Program-made: the position numbers and the translations under genes
Part shown: positions 1-6,390 of the stretch, in pieces
Numbering within the stretch: position 1 is the first letter of the stretch
How the letters are laid out: the number at the start of each line of letters is the position of its first letter
Assembly: GCA_958418815.1 (NCBI GenBank)
Contig: CATZGB010000016.1
Coordinates: 1-64,000, forward strand
Reading direction: 5' to 3'
Origin: an uncultured Bacteroidales bacterium
GTDB taxonomy: Bacteria > Bacteroidota > Bacteroidia > Bacteroidales > Muribaculaceae
DNA length: 64,000 bases
The notes under the pieces: generated by a model
What the model saw: only the letters and a program-made list of their open reading frames with translations
Database searches by the model: none
What the model was told of the DNA's origin: nothing

Positions 1-48
1 GCCGTTCAGGAAGTTGGACTCGCCTTTTTATGGTTTAGCGGACAGTAA
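1..48 (+). other. Possible 3' tail of an upstream CDS
   Basis: One plus-strand frame is open from base 1 to a TAA at 46-48 and would encode a 15-residue tail ending in FLWFSGQ. With only 15 codons this could be chance; I cannot assign a family. The rest of 49-280 carries no gene: it holds a 19-bp tandem repeat and a three-hairpin repeat. Confidence 0.2.
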
Positions 49-61
49 TAATTTTAAAATT

Positions 62-156
62 GATTCCACGGATTGAGGTAGATTCCACAGATTGGGGTTG
101 ATTCCAAGGATGGGGGTTGATTCCAAGGATTGAGGCGGATTTCACAGATAAGACTG
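62..156. repeat. 19-bp tandem repeat, four good copies plus one decayed
   Basis: Four consecutive 19-base units begin at 62, 81, 100 and 119 with the pattern GATTCCAnnGATtGrGG; a fifth, more diverged unit fills 138-156. The array lies in the gap beyond the 3' end of tatC and does not encode a recognisable protein. A related GATTCC-type array occurs at 38376-38455. Confidence 0.75.
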
Positions 157-166
157 TAGGCCCGGG

Positions 167-272
167 GAATCCGGAGGATTCCTTAACTATTAGCCGGGGG
201 TTGGCGGCCATAGGCCGGTAACCCCCGGTGAATGCGTCAGGCGGGGGATTCTGAAAGAATCTTTTATAGATG
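167..272 (+). repeat. Three-hairpin dispersed repeat, copy A
   Basis: About 106 bp almost identical to 14258-14365. It folds as three successive hairpins: GAATCC/GGATTC (loop gga), a long CCGGGGGTT/AACCCCCGG stem with an inner GGCC/GGCC stem, and GATTCT/AGAATC (loop gaa). It ends eight bases from the tatC stop codon, so it would form part of the tatC 3' untranslated region. Copies differ in loops while stems are kept. Confidence 0.85.
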
Positions 273-280
273 AATGTCGC

Positions 281-1072
281 TCAGGAGGAGGGGAGCAGCC
301 GCGCTGAAAGCTCCCAAAGAAGGTATAGGGGGAGGAAGACGGCGGCGAGGGTGAAGGGGTCGGAGGTAGGGGTGATCACTGCGGCGGCAATCACGAGAGC
401 CACGATCGCGTGGCGGCGGTAACGCGTGAAGAACTCCCGGGTCATTATCCCGGCGCGTCCCAAGGCCCAAGTCAGGAGGGGTATCTCGAAAGTGAGCCCC
501 ATGACGAAAAGCATCGACATGAAATTGTCCATGTAGGAGTCGAGCGTGATGGTGTTGGGGATGTCAGCCGAGAGCTGGTATCCCGCGAGGAAACGCAGGG
601 TCAGCGGGAAGACGAGGTAATAGGCCGTGGCCATCCCGAGATAGAATAGCGTGATGCCGGAGATGAACGCCGCCGAGGCATTGCGCCGTTCGTGGGGGTA
701 AAGGGCGGGTGAGACGAATCCCCATAGCTGGTAGACGAGCAGCGGGAAGGTCACCACCAGGGCGAGCTGGAAAGATAGGGTCAGGTGGATGAAAAACTGC
801 GAGGCGAGCTGGGTGTTGATGAGGCTCACCGCGAAGTCGGCAGTGTCGGCCGGGGCCTCGCCGGCCATCGCCGAGAGCCGGTCAAAGAGGGTGTATAGGG
901 GGAAAGAGCCGTGACACGGGGCGAGAATCACGGAGTCGAAAATCCGTGGCATCAGGCAGAACAGGGCGATGGCGGCCACAGTCAACGTGGCACCCATCCG
1001 GAACAGCACCCCGCGCAGCGCGTCGAGATGGTCCCAGAATGTCATTTCTCGGGAGTCCGGTGTGGTGGGCAA
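281..1072 (-). CDS. tatC: Sec-independent protein translocase TatC
   Basis: TatC is the multi-spanning inner-membrane receptor of the twin-arginine translocase; it binds RR signal peptides of folded substrates. The 263-residue length is normal. The N-terminal MTFWDHLDALRGVLFR stretch matches the conserved cytoplasmic start (family: F..HL.ELR.R), the PALYPHERR loop matches the family P-x-LY-x-x-ER motif, and six hydrophobic segments follow, including a late ITPTSDPFT turn typical of the family. It lies 42 bases after tatA on the same strand, so the two probably form an operon. The three-hairpin repeat copy A lies just past its stop. Known function is from the family; the call is firm. Confidence 0.96.
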   Translation of the reverse strand: MPTTPDSREMTFWDHLDALRGVLFRMGATLTVAAIALFCLMPRIFDSVILAPCHGSFPLYTLFDRLSAMAGEAPADTADFAVSLINTQLASQFFIHLTLSFQLALVVTFPLLVYQLWGFVSPALYPHERRNASAAFISGITLFYLGMATAYYLVFPLTLRFLAGYQLSADIPNTITLDSYMDNFMSMLFVMGLTFEIPLLTWALGRAGIMTREFFTRYRRHAIVALVIAAAVITPTSDPFTLAAVFLPLYLLWELSARLLPSS

Positions 1073-1114
1073 GAAGTTTGGGGGCTTAGGCGTGGCGGCA
1101 GGGCCGTCGCGGGG

Positions 1115-1336
1115 TTATTTCCTCGGCTCCTCCGTGTCGTTCACGGAGTCGGCGGCGTCTTTTATCTCACGGGAGGCGTCGTTGAGCCCCTCCTTGAAGG
1201 AGCGGACCCCTTTGCCGAGACCCTTCATCAGCTCGGGAATTTTCTTGCCGCCGAAAAGCAGCAGCACCACCAGGGCGATGATGATCCATTCTGAGCCGCC
1301 GGGAAGGCTGAGCAGGGGGATGAGACAGGATGTCAT
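1115..1336 (-). CDS. tatA: Twin-arginine translocase subunit TatA/TatE
   Basis: A 73-residue protein with one N-terminal membrane helix (about residues 16-32), then FGGKKIPELMKGLGKGVRSFKEG, the conserved TatA hinge and amphipathic helix, and a charged tail. TatA oligomerises to form the Tat passage and works with TatC encoded next. A TAACTTTG -7 box on this strand at 1413-1420 implies a leader of roughly 70 bases. The promoter lies back-to-back with that of fabD, so tatAC and fabD are divergent. Confidence 0.95.
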   Translation of the reverse strand: MTSCLIPLLSLPGGSEWIIIALVVLLLFGGKKIPELMKGLGKGVRSFKEGLNDASREIKDAADSVNDTEEPRK

Positions 1337-1412
1337 ATGTCAGGGGTTTGGGAAAAATCAGAAATGTTGGAAAAAGATGGGCCGTGATATGGGATTGGCC
1401 TTTAGCGGATAG

Positions 1413-1420
1413 CAAAGTTA
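1413..1420 (-). promoter_or_regulatory. -7 box of tatAC promoter (TAACTTTG)
   Basis: Perfect match to the Bacteroidetes TAnnTTTG -7 element, reading towards tatA. No clear TTG lies 19-21 bp upstream. Confidence 0.7.
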
Positions 1421-1463
1421 CGGCTTTTGGGTTGAATTTCATCGGGGTGTGGGATTTTTTTTG

Positions 1464-1471
1464 TAACTTTG
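1464..1471 (+). promoter_or_regulatory. -7 box of fabD promoter (TAACTTTG)
   Basis: Bacteroidetes -7 consensus 33 bases before the fabD ATG, divergent from the tatA promoter about 50 bp away. The -33 region is T-rich but lacks a clean TTG at the usual distance. Confidence 0.7.
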
Positions 1472-1504
1472 CGCCCGGATTTGAATTTATTAACAGACTG
1501 ACAT

Positions 1505-2383
1505 ATGAAAGCATTCGTGTTTCCCGGCCAGGGCGCGCAGTTTGTAGGTATGGGCAAAGACCTGTACGAGCAGAGCGCCGAAGCCAAGGAGATGTTTGAG
1601 AAAGCCAACGATATCCTGGGCTTCCGTATCACCGACCTCATGTTTGACGGCACCGAGGAGGATCTCAAGCAGACAAAGGTGACCCAGCCCGCCGTGTTCC
1701 TCCATTCAGTGATTCTCTCGAAGGTGATTGGCGACGAGTTCAAGCCCGAGATGGTTGCCGGACACTCGCTCGGCGAGCTTTCGGCTCTCACCGCCGCCGG
1801 AGCCCTCAGCTTCGAGGATGGCCTCAAGCTGGTCAGCGCCCGCGCGCAGGCCATGCAGAAAGCCTGCGAGATCAAGCCCTCCACCATGGCTGCCATCATC
1901 GCCCTCTCAGACGAGAAGGTTGAGGAAATCTGCGAAGGTGTCGACGGCGTTGTCGTCGCCGCCAACTACAACTGCCCCGGGCAGATTGTGATTTCCGGCG
2001 AAATCGAGGCTGTCAACGCCGCCTGCGAGGCCGCCAAGGCCGCCGGTGCCAAGCGTGCCCTCCCCCTGAAGGTCGGCGGCGCGTTCCACTCCCCGCTGAT
2101 GGAGCCCGCCCGTCAGGAGCTCGCCGAGGCCATCGCCGCCACCGAGTTCCACACACCCGTATGCCCCGTTTACCAGAACGTGGACGCCGCTCCCCACACC
2201 GACCCCGCTGAAATCAAGGCCAACCTCATCGCCCAGCTGACAGCCCCCGTGCGCTGGACCCAGACCGTGGCAAACATGGTGGCCGACGGCGCTACCGAGT
2301 TCGTTGAGCTTGGACCCGGCAAGGTGCTCCAGGGCCTGGTCAGCAAGGTGAGCCGCGATGTCGCGGTTTCCGGCAAGCAGTAA
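1505..2383 (+). CDS. fabD: Malonyl-CoA:ACP transacylase
   Basis: FabD moves malonyl from CoA to acyl carrier protein in cytoplasmic type II fatty acid synthesis. The 292-residue length is usual. The protein opens with FPGQGAQFVGMG, carries the nucleophile motif GHSLGE (Ser88) and the catalytic His195 in GGAFHSPLM, and ends with a GPGKVLQGL segment; all are family hallmarks. It is a single-gene unit with its own promoter and an intrinsic terminator at 2435-2476. acpP and fabF, which act after it, lie about 27 kb away. Confidence 0.97.
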   Translation: MKAFVFPGQGAQFVGMGKDLYEQSAEAKEMFEKANDILGFRITDLMFDGTEEDLKQTKVTQPAVFLHSVILSKVIGDEFKPEMVAGHSLGELSALTAAGALSFEDGLKLVSARAQAMQKACEIKPSTMAAIIALSDEKVEEICEGVDGVVVAANYNCPGQIVISGEIEAVNAACEAAKAAGAKRALPLKVGGAFHSPLMEPARQELAEAIAATEFHTPVCPVYQNVDAAPHTDPAEIKANLIAQLTAPVRWTQTVANMVADGATEFVELGPGKVLQGLVSKVSRDVAVSGKQ

Positions 2384-2434
2384 TCCCCCCTACGCGGGTA
2401 CTGCCACCCAAGAAACTTACCATAACTTTGCGAT

Positions 2435-2476
2435 AAAAATCCCGGACAGCCAAGATTGGCGTTGTCCGGGATTTTT
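2435..2476. terminator. Bidirectional intrinsic terminator between fabD and the DUF2007 gene
   Basis: AAAATCCCGGACA pairs with TGTCCGGGATTTTT around a 14-base loop. A T-run follows on the plus strand and the A-run gives one on the minus strand, fitting the convergent genes on either side. Confidence 0.85.
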
Positions 2477-2523
2477 CACATCCATAGGCGGCGGCAGCGT
2501 ATAGGGGGGCTGACGGCCCCTTG

Positions 2524-2763
2524 TCATTCCCCGATGTCGAGATGGTCGGAGAGGAGCTGGCGGGCGCGTGAGCCGTATGAGGCCGGCACCACCAGCCGTA
2601 GCGGAGTCCAGGTGTCTGTCATCGGCATCACCGACGCGATGGTCTGGTTGGTCACTTCGCAGGGGATGCCGTTGCTGCGCAGCATCCCGGCGGCGATTTC
2701 GGCGGCCTGCAGGGTGGGGAAGCTGCCTATGGCTGTGGTCTGTGAGTCTCGTTGGCTGTTCAT
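2524..2763 (-). CDS. DUF2007-family small protein
   Basis: A 79-residue cytoplasmic protein resembling the DUF2007 family (putative signal-transducing, PII-like fold; function not established). The pattern of a small domain that reads 'LQAAEIAAGMLRSNGIPCEVTN' followed by 'LRLVVPASYGSRARQLL' fits that family. I chose the ATG at 2763 over the upstream in-frame one at 2802 because a TATATTTG -7 box lies at 2787-2794, between the two. Monocistronic. Confidence 0.7.
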   Translation of the reverse strand: MNSQRDSQTTAIGSFPTLQAAEIAAGMLRSNGIPCEVTNQTIASVMPMTDTWTPLRLVVPASYGSRARQLLSDHLDIGE

Positions 2764-2786
2764 ACGCGAAAGTCTGTTTGTTTCTG

Positions 2787-2794
2787 CAAATATA
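2787..2794 (-). promoter_or_regulatory. -7 box (TATATTTG) for the DUF2007 gene
   Basis: Match to TAnnTTTG, 24 bases before the chosen ATG; it rules out the longer start at 2802. Confidence 0.55.
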
Positions 2795-2917
2795 ACAAAC
2801 AAATCGCTGAAAACGTCAGGTTTGGCCGAATCTTAAGTGAAATCAGCCAGGCATCGGGGCTGATGGCCGCCTCTGCCTGGATGATTTGTTGGATTATGTA
2901 GCGGATTCAGGTGTGTG

Positions 2918-5458
2918 TCACTTGGTGAAGACCACCTTGGTCACGGTGCCGGATTTCTTCATGATCACGACCTCGCCGTTTTCAGGCTCGCTGATGCGGA
3001 TGCCCTGGAGATTGTAGTATTCCGCTGCCTGGTTGTCGTCGCTGAGGATTTCCTCCATGCCGCTCTTCTCGGTGACGGTCACGGCGCACTCGGCGGTCAC
3101 GTCGCCACAGGTGGCGGTGATTTTTGCGGTTCCGGCGGCGATGCCTTTGACGACACCATCCTCGACTGTCGCGATTGACTCGTCAGACGATGTCCAGGTG
3201 ACGGTCGGGTCGGTGGTGTCGGCGGGAGCCACAGTTGCGGTGAGGGTGAATGTCTCGTCGACCTTTATGGAAATCTCGGTGGAGTTCAGGGTGACTTCCT
3301 CTGCGGCGATGCCGTCGACGGCCACGATTTTCTCGAAATTGCTCCACTCGTAGCCATTCTTGTACGACATGAAGTCGGCGGCCGGCACATAGAGGGTGGC
3401 GTTGGTGTAGTTGTCGTTGTCAAACGCCTTGTTGGGGGAGGTGATTGCGGGGGCTGTCTCGGCGTTGCAGGTGATGGAGGTCAGGTTCCAGCAGCCGTAG
3501 AATGCCAGGTCGCCGAGGGCCTCGAGGGTGGAGGGAAGCTCGAGGGCGGTGAGGCTCCAGTTCCAGGCGAATGTGCGGAATCCGATTTCGACCACACCTT
3601 CGGGGATGGTGAGGGTGCCGGTGAATCCGGGGCAGCTCACGAATGCCTGGTTGCCGATGAAGGTGACGCTCTTGCCGATGGTCAGTTTCCCCTTGAAGCC
3701 TTCACACATACCGAAAGCGAGTTCGCCGATGTAGGTGACATTTTCAGGGATGGTGAGGGGGCCTGAGAACTTCTCGCATCCGTAGAACGCGTTGTCGCCG
3801 ATTTTCTGGAGGGAGGTGGGGAGAGTCAGCCAGCCGAAGAACTTGCTGCAGTTCTGGAATGCCGCCTTTCCGATGGTGGTCAGGCCGCTGCCCAGTTCGA
3901 GCGAACCGTTGAAGCCGGTGCAGTTGAGGAATGCGTTGTCGCCGATGGTGGTGACGGAAGAGGGAATCGAGAGGGTGCCGGTGAATCCCTTGCACTCATA
4001 GAAGGCGCCACGGCCGATGGTGGTGACAGAGGAGGGAATCGAGAGGGTGCCGGTCAGGCCCGAGCATCCGAAGAAGAGGTTCTCGGCCAGTTCGGTGATG
4101 CCCGAGGGGAGGGTCAGTGCGCCGTTCAGGCCGTCGCAGCTCATGAAAGCTCCTTCGCCGATGAAAGTCACAGCTGAGGGGATGGCGAGCGCGCCGGTGA
4201 GCTTGCTGCAGCCTAGGAATGCCTGTTTGCCGATGTAGGTAAGGTTGTCGCCGAACGTCAGTTCGCCGTCAAGGCTTGAGCAGCCAGAGAATGCTCCCTG
4301 GCCGATTTCGGTCAGCGGGGCGGGGAGGTTGAGCGCGCCGGTGAGCTTGCTGCACATCAGGAACGCGTTGTCTTTGATGACGGCCACGCTTGAACCGATG
4401 GAGAGCGCGCCGTTCATGCTGATGCAGGCAGAGAACGCGCCCGAGCCTATGTAAGTCACCTTGTCGCCGATTGTCAGTGAGCCGGTGAGGTTCTGGCATC
4501 CGTTGAAAGCGTTGTCCCCGATGGTGACGAGATTGTCGCTGAGGGTAAGAGAGCCGGTGAGGTTCCTGAGGCCGTTGAAAGCGCCCTCCTTGATGGCGGT
4601 CACGGCATACTCCTTGTTGTCGTGGGTGAGGGTCGAGGGAATCACGAGGTTGGCGGCCCCTTCAGTGGGGTCGGCCAGACCATTCACAATGGCTATCTTG
4701 GCCGACTTGTCGAGGGTGTAGCTGAGCAGCCCCTCGGTGATGTCGGCCTGCAGCAGGTTGCCGAGCGACTCGCAGGCGTTGTCGGTCACGGTCACGAAAG
4801 CGTGTCCCGAGGGGATATGGGTGAAGTCTGACTCCAGCTTGAAGTTGCAGTCCTCGTTGCTGAAAGTGAACTTGTATTTCTTGTTGCCCTTGGGCATGTC
4901 GTAGAGGTAGAATCCCTGGCCGTCGACATTGCCGGTGCAGCCGTACTTGGCTCCGGGGTAGGGACCAAACAGCTCTGTGCCGTCGTCAGCCACTGCGTAT
5001 ACCCTCAGGCTGTTCTTGTCGGCCTCGATGGTGGTCTTGTTGTCGAGATACAGGATCATATACTCGTTGATGCCTCCGGGAGTGTACTCCTGCAGCCCCG
5101 AGGGCTTGGCGATAAGGTAGTAATCCTTGTCCTCGAAGGTCACCTCGTAGTCGGGCTTGTTGTTTTTCCAGGTGTCGGAATACTGGATGTTGGCTGTCAC
5201 GCCGATTGCTTCATCCGGCAGAGAGAACTTGTCGTAGGTGAGGCCGTCGACAGTGATTTGCCCTTCAGACACACCGTTGTAACCGAAGTCAAACCATGTC
5301 GACCAGTCGTCGGGCACGCCGAATCCGCACACATACACGAGAGGGGCCTCGAAATTGGTCTGGTTGCTGACATACACCGTGGGCGCGGCGTTTGACTGGA
5401 GGCAACCCAGTCCGAGGGCCCCGCCCAGTCCCAGTAAGATGGTAGAAAGATGCTTCAT
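2918..5458 (-). CDS. BspA-like leucine-rich repeat surface protein with Ig-like domain and sorting tail
   Basis: 846 residues, exported. Order: signal peptide (about 1-24); two N-terminal beta-rich modules (about 25-125 and 145-225; the second, with a YPGAKYGC...YDMPKGNKKYKFTFSN pattern, resembles starch-binding CBM26-type modules); about 16 TpLRR/LRR_5 repeats of 23 residues (about 270-670; consensus LTGxLTIPxxVTxIGxxAFxxC); a BIG2-type Ig domain (about 730-800, with TWTSSDESIATV); and a C-terminal segment (YYNLQGIRI...KVVF) resembling type IX secretion sorting tails. BspA-like proteins bind host or glycan ligands; the ligand here is unknown. Own promoter at 5485-5492. The porW and porX genes nearby make type IX export plausible. 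Confidence 0.85.
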   Translation of the reverse strand: MKHLSTILLGLGGALGLGCLQSNAAPTVYVSNQTNFEAPLVYVCGFGVPDDWSTWFDFGYNGVSEGQITVDGLTYDKFSLPDEAIGVTANIQYSDTWKNNKPDYEVTFEDKDYYLIAKPSGLQEYTPGGINEYMILYLDNKTTIEADKNSLRVYAVADDGTELFGPYPGAKYGCTGNVDGQGFYLYDMPKGNKKYKFTFSNEDCNFKLESDFTHIPSGHAFVTVTDNACESLGNLLQADITEGLLSYTLDKSAKIAIVNGLADPTEGAANLVIPSTLTHDNKEYAVTAIKEGAFNGLRNLTGSLTLSDNLVTIGDNAFNGCQNLTGSLTIGDKVTYIGSGAFSACISMNGALSIGSSVAVIKDNAFLMCSKLTGALNLPAPLTEIGQGAFSGCSSLDGELTFGDNLTYIGKQAFLGCSKLTGALAIPSAVTFIGEGAFMSCDGLNGALTLPSGITELAENLFFGCSGLTGTLSIPSSVTTIGRGAFYECKGFTGTLSIPSSVTTIGDNAFLNCTGFNGSLELGSGLTTIGKAAFQNCSKFFGWLTLPTSLQKIGDNAFYGCEKFSGPLTIPENVTYIGELAFGMCEGFKGKLTIGKSVTFIGNQAFVSCPGFTGTLTIPEGVVEIGFRTFAWNWSLTALELPSTLEALGDLAFYGCWNLTSITCNAETAPAITSPNKAFDNDNYTNATLYVPAADFMSYKNGYEWSNFEKIVAVDGIAAEEVTLNSTEISIKVDETFTLTATVAPADTTDPTVTWTSSDESIATVEDGVVKGIAAGTAKITATCGDVTAECAVTVTEKSGMEEILSDDNQAAEYYNLQGIRISEPENGEVVIMKKSGTVTKVVFTK
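3470..4610 (-). repeat. 69-bp tandem coding repeats (LRR units)
   Basis: About 16 in-frame units of 69 bases encoding 23-residue BspA-type leucine-rich repeats. Adjacent units share long identical stretches (for example the two units at about 3950-4050), which favours unequal recombination and copy-number change. Confidence 0.8.
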
Positions 5459-5484
5459 ATGAATAACGGTTAAAGATTACGTCC

Positions 5485-5492
5485 CAAAGGTA
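5485..5492 (-). promoter_or_regulatory. -7 box (TACCTTTG) of the LRR protein gene
   Basis: TAnnTTTG match 27 bases before the start codon on the minus strand; no TTG at the usual -33 spacing. Confidence 0.6.
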
Positions 5493-5551
5493 TTAAAAAG
5501 AAAGGAAGATGGCTTTTGATATGAATCAATAAATTTATAAAATGTGGAATA

Positions 5552-6136
5552 TTAAGATTTGCCATAAGCTTTCCTTACCCTTGAGAGTGTCTCCTGGGTG
5601 ATATTGAGGTATTGGGCGATGTATTTCAGGGGTATGGCGTTGAGTATCTCCTGCGGTCGGCCGTTGAGCAGCGCCTCATAGCGCGAGCGCGCGTCGCCGG
5701 TGCCTAAAATCATATACCGTTTCTCCAGCACATACAGCTGCTCGATCAGCACCTTGATCTCCCAGTCGCGCAACTCGATGTGCTCGCCGAGCATCGCTTT
5801 CATATCTTCGAAGCTTATCTCATAGACGGTCATCTCGGTTATCGCCTCGATGGAGAATATCGCCGGGCCTCCGGTGCGCCAGGAGGTGATGGAGGTCACC
5901 ACATCCCCGGCCGACGCGAACCATCGTGTGTCTTCCTTGTCCTCTTTTTCATACAGCCCCCTGCACAGGCCGTCGGCAATGAAAAAGACCGCATCGCATC
6001 TGGTGTCCTGTGTGACGAGGCGGCTGCGGCGGGGGTATATCTTCAAGGTCGCGATCCTTTCGAGTTGGCCGGTGATGCTTTCTGGCACCGGATGAACGAC
6101 CTTCAGTATTTCATGAAGGGGCATGAAGTTAGGCAT
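5552..6136 (-). CDS. Crp/Fnr-family transcriptional regulator
   Basis: 194 residues. An N-terminal cyclic-nucleotide-binding type beta roll (about 30-115; VFFIADGLCRGLY, then FASAGDVVTSITSW) is followed by a dimer helix and a C-terminal helix-turn-helix (about 160-190; LKYIAQYLNITQETLSRVRK). The usual cAMP-binding arginine motif is not obvious, so the effector is unknown, as with most Bacteroidetes Crp-like regulators. It has its own promoter and is divergent from lptD with a shared 254-bp gap, so autoregulation or control of lptD is possible but unproven. Confidence 0.88.
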   Translation of the reverse strand: MPNFMPLHEILKVVHPVPESITGQLERIATLKIYPRRSRLVTQDTRCDAVFFIADGLCRGLYEKEDKEDTRWFASAGDVVTSITSWRTGGPAIFSIEAITEMTVYEISFEDMKAMLGEHIELRDWEIKVLIEQLYVLEKRYMILGTGDARSRYEALLNGRPQEILNAIPLKYIAQYLNITQETLSRVRKAYGKS

Positions 6137-6177
6137 AGGTGATAATCTAATATAGGTTGGTCATCTGGGGGTAAGCA

Positions 6178-6208
6178 CAAAGTTAGTCAAATCATCCCGA
6201 AATTCCAA
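6178..6208 (-). promoter_or_regulatory. Promoter of the Crp-family gene (TTG-N20-TAACTTTG)
   Basis: On the minus strand a TTG (6206-6208) is spaced 20 bp from TAACTTTG (6178-6185), the canonical Bacteroidetes -33/-7 arrangement. Confidence 0.75.
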
Positions 6209-6341
6209 TCATCAGGTTTAAACTTTTTTGAGCCGGCCTCCAGAGGCTTTTCATTTGTGTGTCACAGGCGTTAAGATTATTTAATATGGGTGGAATACGA
6301 AAAAAGCATGGCCCGTTGTCTATGGATTGGACGGAAAATCG

Positions 6342-6349
6342 TAACTTTG
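6342..6349 (+). promoter_or_regulatory. -7 box (TAACTTTG) of the lptD promoter
   Basis: TAnnTTTG match 41 bases before the proposed TTG start. The nearest upstream TTG (6316-6318) is 23 bp away, a little long. Confidence 0.65.
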
Positions 6350-6390
6350 CGGCGCTATAATGCACTGTCATCTGTCTCCGACATCCCAAA

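Noticed and set aside
2423..2430. TAACTTTG on the plus strand after fabD
   Set aside because: It has no -33 TTG and leads straight into the terminator hairpin; most likely chance.
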